From: Nocardioides sp. 1609
GTDB lineage: Bacteria > Actinomycetota > Actinomycetes > Propionibacteriales > Nocardioidaceae
Direction of reading: 5' to 3'
DNA: 64,000 nt
Assembly: GCF_004522105.1 (NCBI RefSeq)
Contig: NZ_SPUJ01000005.1
Location: 584,485-648,484 of the forward strand
Shown: in pieces, positions 16,054 through 23,573 of the stretch
Layout: each line of letters starts with the position of its first letter
How positions within the stretch are numbered: position 1 is the stretch's first letter
Translations under genes and position numbers: made by a program
Notes under the pieces: model-generated
The model's input: only the letters and a program-made list of their open reading frames with translations
Told to the model about the DNA's origin: nothing
Databases searched by the model: none

Positions 16054-16356
16054 TTGGTCACGCCCGAGCGCGAGACAGCGGTCACGGTACGGGTCGGCGT
16101 GCTGGCCACTGAATCGCTGCGCCCGGAAGATTCCGGACCGTTCGCGCCCAGGGTCGCCGACGTGGCCACCAGAATTCCTACGCCGGCGCGATGGGCGTTC
16201 GTTGCGTCGATCGTGCTGTGTGCCTCCGACGTGGCGTCCTGGGCTCTCGGCGGGCTCGAAGGTCACGGCGGGTTGCGCATCCTCATGGCTCACGTCCTCA
16301 TGGCGTACGCCTCCGCTGGGCTGGCCGTGTCGCATCCTTGGGAAGGACTCCGATGA
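16054..16356 (+). CDS. Small two-helix membrane protein, start uncertain
   Basis: The frame gives up to 100 residues with two hydrophobic helices (WAFVASIVLCASDVASWAL and ILMAHVLMAYASAGLAV). The TTG at 16054 has no ribosome site; GTG codons near 16099 or 16159 are alternatives. The stop overlaps the ATG of the next lipoprotein gene (ATGA), and a GGAAGGA for that gene lies inside this frame, which supports a coupled pair. The local sequence is less GC-biased than its neighbours. Function unknown. Confidence 0.45.
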   Translation: MVTPERETAVTVRVGVLATESLRPEDSGPFAPRVADVATRIPTPARWAFVASIVLCASDVASWALGGLEGHGGLRILMAHVLMAYASAGLAVSHPWEGLR

Positions 16357-16736
16357 CGATGAGGGCCGCAGCGGGGACGTGGATGGTGACTGTTCTGCTC
16401 GCTGCGACGGCGTCGTCCTGCGGATCTGACGTGACCGACGCCGACGCTCCAGGGACCGGGCCAGGTCGTACCACGAGGTCCGCGGCCGAGGAGCTCGACC
16501 AAGACGCACGGGTCTCACTCGAGCTGGCCGTCCTCGACACCTTGGGAGATGGGCACAGCCATGGCGCGCACTACGACTCGGCACCACGTCGCATCGTCGT
16601 CACCGTCTATAACGGCGACGATCCCGACCTGAGCGGGTCCGAGCTGGCGGTGCTGGTCGAGAGGGCAGGAGCGGTGACGAACGGTGTCCCCGTCGAGATC
16701 GAGGTGACCGACGAGACACCGCCCGAGGCACAGTGA
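16353..16736 (+). CDS. Small lipoprotein, unknown function
   Basis: The 127-residue protein has a lipoprotein signal with the cleavage region ATASSC (C24). An acidic, Ser/Ala-rich mature part follows, including a His patch GHSHGAHY. GGAAGGA precedes the ATG at 16353 by five bases. The C-terminal half (IVVTVYNGDDPDLSGSELAVLVERA) looks like an alpha/beta fold of about 60 residues without recognised motif. It is probably anchored to the outer face of the membrane. It is coupled to the preceding two-helix protein. Confidence 0.65.
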   Translation: MTMRAAAGTWMVTVLLAATASSCGSDVTDADAPGTGPGRTTRSAAEELDQDARVSLELAVLDTLGDGHSHGAHYDSAPRRIVVTVYNGDDPDLSGSELAVLVERAGAVTNGVPVEIEVTDETPPEAQ

Positions 16737-16764
16737 TCGGCCCGGTGCCGGATCTCGGCATGGA

Positions 16765-16786
16765 GCGCGCCCTCGACGCGGTCTGG
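16765..16786 (+). repeat. Copy 1 of a short dispersed motif
   Basis: The core GCGCCCTCGACGCGG recurs, with flanking similarity, at 20094-20123 and 29872-29902. This is the shortest copy. All three lie between genes, downstream of small exported or variable genes. Confidence 0.35.
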
Positions 16787-16802
16787 CCCCCTGCCGGGGC
16801 CA
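16784..16802 (+). terminator. Hairpin after lipoprotein gene
   Basis: TGGCCCC-CTGCC-GGGGCCA, a 7-bp perfect stem, lies 48 bp after the lipoprotein stop and upstream of the sigma factor. There is no U tract; a weak intrinsic terminator. Confidence 0.4.
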
Positions 16803-16896
16803 CTTGAGGAAGGATGTGGGGACGGCTCAACCTCCGGCCCGTCCGGGCGCGTCTGGTCGGTAAGGGCGCCACGGGGCGCCGCGGGTGGAGGCGGAC

Positions 16897-17406
16897 GTGC
16901 ACGACGAACATCTGGCGGGTTTCGCCGAGGTCGTGGCTGCTGTCTCGCCGTCGTTGCGCCGTCTGGCGCTGGCCCTGACCGGCGATCCACACCGGAGCGA
17001 GGACGCCGTGCAGGCGACGCTCGAGCGGCTCTTCCTGGCCTGGCCCCGGTTGAGGGTCCGCGACCCGGCTGCCTATGCCCGGGCGGCCCTGGTGCGTCAG
17101 GTCGCGACCGAGCGTCGGCGGGCCTGGTGGCGGCGTGAGATCAGCGTCGAGGTGCTGCCCGAGACGACGCTCACCGGCGCCGACCACGACGGTCGCCTGG
17201 TGTTGCTCGACCACCTCGCCGCGTTGCCGCAGCGACAGCGGCACACCGTGGTGCTGCGCTACCTCGAGGATCTTCCGGTCGCCGAGGTCGCGACGCTCCT
17301 CGGCTGCACCGAGGGCACGGTCAAGCGAGCCGCCCACGACGGGCTGCGCACGCTGCGGGCCGTGCTCGAGCAAGACCGCAACCACGACCGCGAGGAGACG
17401 ACGTGA
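16897..17406 (+). CDS. ECF-type sigma factor (SigE-like family)
   Basis: The 169-residue protein has sigma region 2 (about 15-85, DPHRSEDAVQATLERLFLAWPRL) and region 4 (about 110-160, LPQRQRHTVVLRYLEDLPVAEVATLLGCTEGTVKR). There is no C-terminal SnoaL extension. A longer reading begins at GTG 16885, but GGAGG at 16887-16891 sits five bases before the GTG at 16897, so that start is preferred. The stop overlaps the start of the membrane protein gene that follows, which is the usual place for its anti-sigma partner. Signal and regulon are unknown. Confidence 0.87.
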   Translation: MHDEHLAGFAEVVAAVSPSLRRLALALTGDPHRSEDAVQATLERLFLAWPRLRVRDPAAYARAALVRQVATERRRAWWRREISVEVLPETTLTGADHDGRLVLLDHLAALPQRQRHTVVLRYLEDLPVAEVATLLGCTEGTVKRAAHDGLRTLRAVLEQDRNHDREETT

Positions 17407-18359
17407 CCGACCCCGACGACCTCGTCGACCGCCTGCGCCACGAGTACGCCCGGCTCCCCGCCGACGGGCCACCGCCCGACGTGGCCGTCCTCGCCAGGCA
17501 GTCGCTCCGCTCACGCCGACGTCGGCGGGTGCGGCTGGCGGCCGGCGCCCTCGCAGCGACGGTCGCGGCCGTCGGCGTCGCCGTAGGAGGGGGCAGCGGG
17601 TCGCGCACCGCCACCGACTTCGCCCCGGCGATCACCACCTACGACGGGCCGCTCGACGCCGACGGCCCCTACGGCGCGGCCGGCCGGGCCCTCGACTGTC
17701 GCTACCGGCCTACCGGGAGCCGCGACAGCTCGACCCCGTACGAGAGTGGCGCGACACGCGACACCCCGGCGGGGGCGGTCGAGACGGCGTACTCGGAAGG
17801 GCTCTTCATCGATGCACCCGAGGTCGACCTGGCGCTCGCGGCCGAGGACGACGACCGCCAGCTGCTGACCTACGAGGTCGACGGCCGGGTGCTGATGGCG
17901 CTGCTGGTGCGCGACGGACCGGCGACCGAAGGAGCAGGCGGACCCGGGTGGTACGTCGAGGCCTTCGCCCGCTGTGACTTCGCCGAGTTCCCGGACGCCC
18001 TCACCGCGACCGGACTGACGCGCTACTCGGTGTGGACCGACGTCGACGGGGTCCGGGTCCCTGTCTCCCAGGTCTTCTCCTCGCCGGGCCCCGAGCACTG
18101 TGACTGGCAGCGGATGACGTTCCTCTACCTCGGCAGCGGGCGACGTGAGCGGACCTTCGTCGAGGACCCCGAGAAGAGGCTGCGCGACTACGTGGCCGGC
18201 CCCTACCGCGCGGACGTGCCGCTACCCAGTGACGCCACCGACACCGGATGGGAGCGCGAGGGCCGTCACCTCTGGCTCTCGGCCGACGGGGACTACGCCT
18301 ACGTCGGGACTGCCGACTCCGTGGCGGCCTGGCCGCGGTTCAACACCGGCTGCGAGTGA
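17403..18359 (+). CDS. Membrane protein coupled to the sigma factor, possible anti-sigma
   Basis: The 318-residue protein has a short cytoplasmic N-terminus (1-38), a basic stretch, one membrane helix (about 43-63) and a long extracytoplasmic domain with several cysteines. GTG overlaps the sigma factor stop. The N-terminal segment is too short to show a canonical zinc anti-sigma (HxxxCxxC) motif, so sigma binding is inferred from position and topology only. The external domain has no recognised family. It may instead be an effector or lipoprotein-like sensor controlled by the same signal. Confidence 0.75.
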   Translation: MTDPDDLVDRLRHEYARLPADGPPPDVAVLARQSLRSRRRRRVRLAAGALAATVAAVGVAVGGGSGSRTATDFAPAITTYDGPLDADGPYGAAGRALDCRYRPTGSRDSSTPYESGATRDTPAGAVETAYSEGLFIDAPEVDLALAAEDDDRQLLTYEVDGRVLMALLVRDGPATEGAGGPGWYVEAFARCDFAEFPDALTATGLTRYSVWTDVDGVRVPVSQVFSSPGPEHCDWQRMTFLYLGSGRRERTFVEDPEKRLRDYVAGPYRADVPLPSDATDTGWEREGRHLWLSADGDYAYVGTADSVAAWPRFNTGCE

Positions 18360-18469
18360 CGACCCTTCACCAAGGTCGGGCGGAGTCCGCTGTGCGGCAC
18401 GGCCGAGCGGGGCCGGTGTGCGTGGTTCTCGGTCGGGCCGCGCACGGCGTGACCAGCCGGACACGGCCG

Positions 18470-19231
18470 TCAGGTCTGCACGAGGGTGATCACGTTTCCG
18501 TCGGGGTCGACCACCCGGGCAACCGACGTGACCACCTCACCCTCGGCCACGTCCAGGCCGACACCGCGGGCCCGCAACCCCTCGGCAGCGGCCGCGAGGT
18601 CGTCGAACACGAGCGTCGCCAAGCCACCGCCGGCGCGGTCGGCGTCGACCACGACCTGGAGCACGCCGTCGCCCAGCCTCCACTGGGTCAGGCCGGGCAT
18701 CGGTGCGTCGTCCGGCGGCGCGCCGAGGAGCTGCTCGTAGAACACCCGCGCGGTGTCGGCGTCGCTCACCGGTAGCGCAGCCAGGACCGCGATGACCGGC
18801 AACCTCCCGTCGTCGGCCGGCACGTCCTGGTCCTGCATCACGATGACGGTGTTGCCGTCGGGGTCGTCGAAGGTGAACATCGGCGGTGAGCCGTCGAGAC
18901 GGACCACGTCCGTGTGCGGCCGGACGCCGTGCGCCACGAACGACCGGTGGGCGGCGTCAGCGTCGGCCGTGCGCCAGCGCACCCCCAGCGGCAGCTCGCT
19001 GTCCGTCGTCAGCAGCGCTATGGCTACGGCGGAGCCCGGCGGGATCACCTCGACGACGCGAGCCCCGGGCCACGCCTCGAAGTCCGCCCTCACCTCGCAC
19101 CCCAGCACGTCACGGTAGAAGGCGACCGCCCGGTCCTGGTCGGACACCACCACGGTCGCGGAGTACAGCGCGGTCACGACGCGGCTCGACAGGTCAGTCT
19201 CTTCGCTCATGCTGATGTCGACCCGAGCCAC
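18470..19231 (-). CDS. Two-domain VOC (glyoxalase-fold) protein
   Basis: The 253-residue protein holds two vicinal-oxygen-chelate modules (about 15-125 and 133-253). Each has the beta-alpha-beta pattern with an AVAFYRDVLG- or ARVFYEQLLG-like helix and an FxDPDGN or VVDPDGN end. The family includes glyoxalases, ring-cleaving dioxygenases and antibiotic-binding proteins; no residue set decides among them here. The GTG at 19231 gives the full frame; an ATG seven codons on is an alternative. It is divergent from the VanZ-family gene. Confidence 0.85.
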   Translation of the reverse strand: MARVDISMSEETDLSSRVVTALYSATVVVSDQDRAVAFYRDVLGCEVRADFEAWPGARVVEVIPPGSAVAIALLTTDSELPLGVRWRTADADAAHRSFVAHGVRPHTDVVRLDGSPPMFTFDDPDGNTVIVMQDQDVPADDGRLPVIAVLAALPVSDADTARVFYEQLLGAPPDDAPMPGLTQWRLGDGVLQVVVDADRAGGGLATLVFDDLAAAAEGLRARGVGLDVAEGEVVTSVARVVDPDGNVITLVQT

Positions 19232-19373
19232 CCGCCATCCTCATCGCGCACCCCGGGCACCGCTGCTGCGCGGCGTCCGGTGGTCGACGTGCCGGTCGTG
19301 GCCGTGGTACCTGCGGCCAGCGATCGGGCACCTCAGGAGGAGGGGCTGAGGCCCGACTCCGGGCACGATCTTC

Positions 19374-20042
19374 ATGACCGACACCTCGTCGGTCGGCTCC
19401 GACAGCTGTGCGGGGACAAGGGTGGAGCGAGTCTTGTTCGGTGAGGTGCCGGTGCTTCCGGTGGTGGTGCCCCTTGGCGGGGCGGTCCTTGTCGGCTCCG
19501 CGTGGCACCTGCGTCGACGCGGTCTGCTCACGGCGCCGCGAGCCGCCGTGGCCCTCGCCCTGGGCGTGTACGCCGCGGGGATCGTCGCGAACACGGTCTT
19601 CCCGATCTTCCTGGACAAGCCCGCGAGCAGTGCCCGATGGACCCAGTTCGTCAACGTCACACCGATGACCGGCTATGAGCTCGGGGACGCCGCGATGAAC
19701 GTCTGCGTCTTCGTCCCCATCGGGGCGCTGGTGCCGCTGGTCGTGCCCCACTGGCCCTGGTGGCGAGTGCTGGCGGTGGCAACCGTCCTCAGCCTGTCCA
19801 TCGAGGTGGGCCAGTACGCGACCGCGCACCTTCTTGCGGGAGGTCACGTCACCGACGTCAACGACCTGACCTTCAACATGGTCGGGGCCGCACTCGGGCT
19901 GCTCGTGCTCGCCGCACTGTCGACAGCCCCGGTTGTTGCTCGCTTGATCGACAGGTTCCGCTGGTCCAAGTCTGCGCAGCACCGTGAGCCGGCCGGCCGC
20001 GGCAGCACTGCCCGCACCCTGTCGGGCCGAGATTCGACATAG
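19374..20042 (+). CDS. VanZ-family membrane protein
   Basis: The 222-residue protein has about five helices. The VanZ-like core NVCVFVPIGALVPLV...SIEVGQY is followed by DVNDLTFNMVGAALG, the conserved family stretch. VanZ is known from teicoplanin resistance, but most family members are of unknown function and no vanHAX genes are nearby. A hydrophilic tail of about 30 residues follows the last helix. The ATG at 19374 has no clear ribosome site and GTG at 19422 is another choice. Confidence 0.82.
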   Translation: MTDTSSVGSDSCAGTRVERVLFGEVPVLPVVVPLGGAVLVGSAWHLRRRGLLTAPRAAVALALGVYAAGIVANTVFPIFLDKPASSARWTQFVNVTPMTGYELGDAAMNVCVFVPIGALVPLVVPHWPWWRVLAVATVLSLSIEVGQYATAHLLAGGHVTDVNDLTFNMVGAALGLLVLAALSTAPVVARLIDRFRWSKSAQHREPAGRGSTARTLSGRDST

Positions 20043-20077
20043 TGGCTGCGAACCGCCTCGAGAGTGACGCGCCCGCC

Positions 20078-20159
20078 GGGCGCGGCATGGTCGGCGGCGC
20101 CCTCGACGCGGCATGATCGACGGAGCCTGGCGCCCGGGGCGCGGCATCGTCGGGCGGCG
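20078..20159 (+). repeat. Degenerate tandem repeat, CGCGGCATSRTCG core
   Basis: GGGCGCGGCATGGTCGGCGGCG (20078-20099) recurs with two changes at 20136-20159, and a shorter form CGCGGCATGATCGAC lies between. Spacings are about 26 and 33 bp. It could be repeated protein-binding sites or decayed repeats. Confidence 0.45.
20094..20123 (+). repeat. Copy 2 of a short dispersed motif
   Basis: GCGGCGCCCTCGACGCGG plus a following TCGACGG, shared with 29872-29902 and, in part, 16765-16786. Confidence 0.35.
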
Positions 20160-20343
20160 AAGTCATCTCGGGTGGGACGGACTCAACACTTCACCGGTGC
20201 CTTGCCGTGGCGAGTCCGTCGGGGCGCGGCCAGCACGTCTCTTGTCGTCGACGGCGACCACTGGCCGCGACGGTGGCGGATGACTGCGCACGCATGTCAT
20301 CATGCGACGCCCGCTGCCGGCGCACAATCCCAGGAGCCGCCCC

Positions 20344-22290
20344 ATGCCTCACCGAAGGTCGCCTCGACGGGTGCTCGCCCCGGTCCTCGTCAGCCTGGCC
20401 GTCGCGCCGATGCTCGGCGCGGTCCCCGCGCAGGGCGCGGCCCGGGAGCGTTCCTGGGACGATGTTGAACGCACGACGTCCGACCCGACTTCGTTCGTGA
20501 CGATCATCGGAGACCACGACGAGTTCATCACCGGCGGCACGCAGCGGTTGTGGCGGTCCGACCAGACGATCGAGGTTGGTGGAAGCACGGACAGCACCGT
20601 CGTAGTGAGGGTCGGCGGGGACCGCTGGGACAGCTACAAGTTCCTCCTCAGCCCGCCCACGGGGAAGACGCTGACCGTCGGCGACTACCCGGTTGCCGGC
20701 GGCCTGCACGGGGAGGTCGGGCGCGCAGGCCTGGCCATGTCTGGTCAGCAACGAGGCTGCACCCAGGGCGATGGCGCTTTCACCGTGCACGACATCGCGC
20801 CCGACCTGAGCCGGCTGTGGTTGACCTTCGAGTTCACCTGCAAGGACGCGGTCGCCACGGTCCGCGGGGAGGTCCGGATCGACTCGCCGCCGACAGCGCC
20901 GCTGACCGTGGCGGCCGACGCCCTGCACTGGAAGGCCAGCCCGCCCGGACGCGCCTACGGCACCCAGCCCGTCTTCGCCGTCAACACGGGCGAGGAGCCG
21001 ATCGTCCTGGGACCAGCCGAGGTCACCGGTGACGCGTTCTCGCTCGCCAGCAGCTCGTGCGGCGTGCTCCAGCCCGGCAACTCATGCGCGATCGAGGTCG
21101 CCTTCGACCCACTCACGCGCGGGACCGAGGAAGGTTTGCTCCGGGTCACGACCTCGGCGGCGGCCGTGCCCCTGGTCGAGGTTCCCCTCACCGGCGTCGG
21201 CAACGTCGGCGTCACCCACGTCTACTCGCGGACCGTCGCGCCGGACGGACGCACGTTCGACACTGCGATGAGCTCGGACGTCGAGGAGTTTCGAGCCTGG
21301 GCCAACCCGCGGCGCGTCGTGATCGGCTTTGCGGACCCGAACTACCTGGACGAGCGTCCCAACGGCCGGGTGCTCTACGACTACGTGTCGTTCACGGCTG
21401 CGCCGGGGGAGCGGCTGGAGGCCGGCCGCACCTACGCAGGAACGTGCGTCGAGGCGGCGGGCGCCATGCTCACGCTCCCTGGTGCCTGCCACTCCGCAGC
21501 GACTGGCAGCTTCATCCTGGACGAGTTCGAGCTCCGGCCCGACGGCACACTCGCCCGTCTTCGGGTCCGAGCCCACCTGAACGGCGTGGAGGGGCCGTTG
21601 CGAACCACCACCACGGTCGCCTGGCAAGCCACCCAGGACGCGACACCCTACGCGCCCTTCCTCGAGCTGAGCGGGCCTCCAGTGCTCACCCGGCCCGGCG
21701 GCGTCGAGCTCACGGCGACCTTCCCCATCGGCCACGGCATCGCGGCGGTCGGCCTGTATGCCGTGACGCCGCAGGGCCGCGTCCTGGTGGACTTGGCCCC
21801 GACCCACGACGACAGCAGGGTCGGTCTCCGGGCCTCTGTGCAGGAGGATACGAAACTCGTCGCGGAGGCGACGACCGGCGACGGTGTCGTCGTGACCAGC
21901 GAGCCCTTCATCGTGGCCGTCGACGGTCCCGCTGTGCCGGACGCCGACCCGGGCGCACCGCCGGTCGCGCGCACAGTGTCGCTGACCATTCGCGGCGCGC
22001 AGAAGGACGGCGCGTCCGATCACCGGGGGAGCGTGCGCTCGGTGGCCGAGCTGCGCCTGCGCCCCCGAGCGACCGGCCAGTGCCTGCGACTGCAGGTACA
22101 GCGCCGTGTCGACGGACGCTGGGTGCCCCGCGCGCTCTCCAGGTGCCGCCGGACGGACCGGAGCGGGATGGCGACTGCAGTCGTGGCCGCGAAGCCCGGC
22201 ACCACGGTGCGGGCCAGGGCGGTCTGGTTCGGCGGCCAGCCGGGGGCGCGAGTTGCGTCCCCGTGGCGTAAGGTCCGCAGGCCCCTCTGA
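20344..22290 (+). CDS. Large secreted protein with ASH / choice-of-anchor-D-like domain
   Basis: The 648-residue protein has a Sec signal (1 to about 33, basic then hydrophobic, ending near AQGAA). The region about 195-300 resembles the ASH or choice-of-anchor-D immunoglobulin-like fold: FAVNTGEEPIVLGPAEVTG...CGVLQPGNSCAIEVAFDP...VPLTGVG. Two further beta-rich segments follow and the C-terminus is basic. AGGAG at 20332-20336 fixes the ATG at 20344, seven bases later, over an ATG 14 codons upstream. No catalytic motif or sorting signal is seen. Cell-surface or exported; role unknown. Confidence 0.78.
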   Translation: MPHRRSPRRVLAPVLVSLAVAPMLGAVPAQGAARERSWDDVERTTSDPTSFVTIIGDHDEFITGGTQRLWRSDQTIEVGGSTDSTVVVRVGGDRWDSYKFLLSPPTGKTLTVGDYPVAGGLHGEVGRAGLAMSGQQRGCTQGDGAFTVHDIAPDLSRLWLTFEFTCKDAVATVRGEVRIDSPPTAPLTVAADALHWKASPPGRAYGTQPVFAVNTGEEPIVLGPAEVTGDAFSLASSSCGVLQPGNSCAIEVAFDPLTRGTEEGLLRVTTSAAAVPLVEVPLTGVGNVGVTHVYSRTVAPDGRTFDTAMSSDVEEFRAWANPRRVVIGFADPNYLDERPNGRVLYDYVSFTAAPGERLEAGRTYAGTCVEAAGAMLTLPGACHSAATGSFILDEFELRPDGTLARLRVRAHLNGVEGPLRTTTTVAWQATQDATPYAPFLELSGPPVLTRPGGVELTATFPIGHGIAAVGLYAVTPQGRVLVDLAPTHDDSRVGLRASVQEDTKLVAEATTGDGVVVTSEPFIVAVDGPAVPDADPGAPPVARTVSLTIRGAQKDGASDHRGSVRSVAELRLRPRATGQCLRLQVQRRVDGRWVPRALSRCRRTDRSGMATAVVAAKPGTTVRARAVWFGGQPGARVASPWRKVRRPL

Positions 22291-22405
22291 CCGGTCTGGC
22301 GGCTCCTGTCGGTGAAGGACGGAGTGCCTGCGTCCGTGGGCGCTCTCGTTCGCCGACTGCGCTGGCCCCGCCTGGCCGCGAGAGACCCGCCCGGAGCCCG
22401 GAGGC

Positions 22406-22942
22406 TCAGGACCGCCGGTCCAGGGCGCGTAGGTAGCGCGTGGTCATCGTGTGCTGCACCCGACGACCCAGGGGTCCGCCGAGCCTGGCGAGGCGCGAGG
22501 CAGGCTTCGAGAACGCGGTGATGGCGAGGGTGATGGTCCCGCTGTCGTCCTGGTCCAGGACGAAGCTCTCCTCGCCGGACTCGGGGTGGCCGGGCAGCGT
22601 GCCGTAGGCGAATCCGCGTCTCGTCGGTTCGGCGATCACGGATGCGACTCGGCACGGGATCCGGATGGAAGCAGGGCCGAGGCCGAGGTGCATCAGCACG
22701 ACGGTGCCCTGTCGCAACGGTGAGTCCGAGGCCTGCACTCGGAGCCCCGACCGCTCGTGGAGTCTCCACTCGAAGAGGTCTCTTGATGCTTCCTCGAAGT
22801 CTCGCCGCGCCAGCGACGCAGTGCGCTCCAACCAGTGGTAGCCCGCCTGGGGTCCGGTGGCGCTCGCCCCCACCTCCGCGTACGTGAACGGTGCCGCCTG
22901 GAGCACCGCAACCACCGGTGCCGGAAGCTTGCCTACTGACAT
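22406..22942 (-). CDS. DUF1990-family protein
   Basis: The 178-residue protein matches the DUF1990 pattern: an N-terminal FTYAEVGAS segment, the core GYHWLERTASL...FEWRLHERSGL, and the closing region FAYGTLPGHPESGEESFVLDQ. The family is widespread in actinobacteria and plants and has no proven function. The long open frame upstream includes 57 extra codons that overlap the divergent lipoprotein gene; the ATG at 22942 begins just before the conserved start. No membrane helix. Confidence 0.82.
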   Translation of the reverse strand: MSVGKLPAPVVAVLQAAPFTYAEVGASATGPQAGYHWLERTASLARRDFEEASRDLFEWRLHERSGLRVQASDSPLRQGTVVLMHLGLGPASIRIPCRVASVIAEPTRRGFAYGTLPGHPESGEESFVLDQDDSGTITLAITAFSKPASRLARLGGPLGRRVQHTMTTRYLRALDRRS

Positions 22943-23078
22943 GGGGACATCATCCGGGTCGGTGCCCTCTGCATCGGAGACGACCTGCGGCACGCAAGCT
23001 CGGACGAGCCGCTGTGCGGCTTGGGCGGGCTTCGGCTGTGCCCTGGCTGAGCGGGCAGCGCTCTGGGACGGTGTGGTG

Positions 23079-23522
23079 GTGCCGTCCGCTCGCATCTTCC
23101 TCCGACCGAGCATGCTGTTCGTTGCCCTGCTCCTGGTCGCGTGCGGCGAGAAGCCGTCACCGGAGGCGGCCGGTTCGCCCAGCCCCGAGCCGTCCGCGAC
23201 AGGGCCGGTCCTGACCGCAGACCCCCGTGCGGAAGTCGGCTACCCATCGGCCCAGCTCCCCGGCCGATTGACAGTGCGGGACGGATGCCTGGCCCTCGAC
23301 GGTGCGCCGACACTCTGGCCCGCCGGGACCCGGTGGGACGGGCAGGCACGGGCGGTGGTGCTGCCGGACGGACGTCGCCTGTCTGTGGGTACCACTGTGA
23401 CCCTGGGCGGCGGCCTGGTGCCTACGTCGGTCGTCGCCAGCTACAGCGCGACCGCAGGAGATGCGATCGAGGAGTGCATGGGTGCGCTCGGAGCCAGCGA
23501 GGTGGCTCTCATCAGCGGCTAG
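23079..23522 (+). CDS. Small lipoprotein, unknown function
   Basis: The 147-residue reading has a short basic n-region, a hydrophobic core and a lipobox LVAC. A Ser/Pro/Ala linker precedes a beta-rich domain of about 95 residues that has two cysteines (LTVRDGCLALDG...ECMGALG). ATG 23112 would leave an n-region with no basic residue, so GTG 23079 is preferred, though no clear ribosome site marks either. It is probably membrane-anchored on the outside. No family recognised. It is convergent with the AAA ATPase gene. Confidence 0.65.
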   Translation: MPSARIFLRPSMLFVALLLVACGEKPSPEAAGSPSPEPSATGPVLTADPRAEVGYPSAQLPGRLTVRDGCLALDGAPTLWPAGTRWDGQARAVVLPDGRRLSVGTTVTLGGGLVPTSVVASYSATAGDAIEECMGALGASEVALISG

Positions 23523-23573
23523 GTGCGAGCACCCGGCTCTCGGCATGTCGGGCTGCTCCACTGCGGAGCGCGA

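Larger units (their letters stand above)
20043..20343. other. 301-bp gap with short repeats and an inverted repeat
   Basis: No gene is seen. It holds three copies of CGCGGCATSRTCG (near 20081, 20107 and 20140), a copy of the dispersed CCCTCGACGCGG motif, and 9-bp inverted arms GACGGACTC (20176-20184) and GAGTCCGTC (20212-20220). The last bases carry the AGGAG of the following gene. Confidence 0.5.

Noticed and set aside
19374..20042. Vancomycin or teicoplanin resistance locus
   Set aside because: Only a VanZ-like membrane protein is present; there are no vanH, vanA, vanX or vanRS partners.
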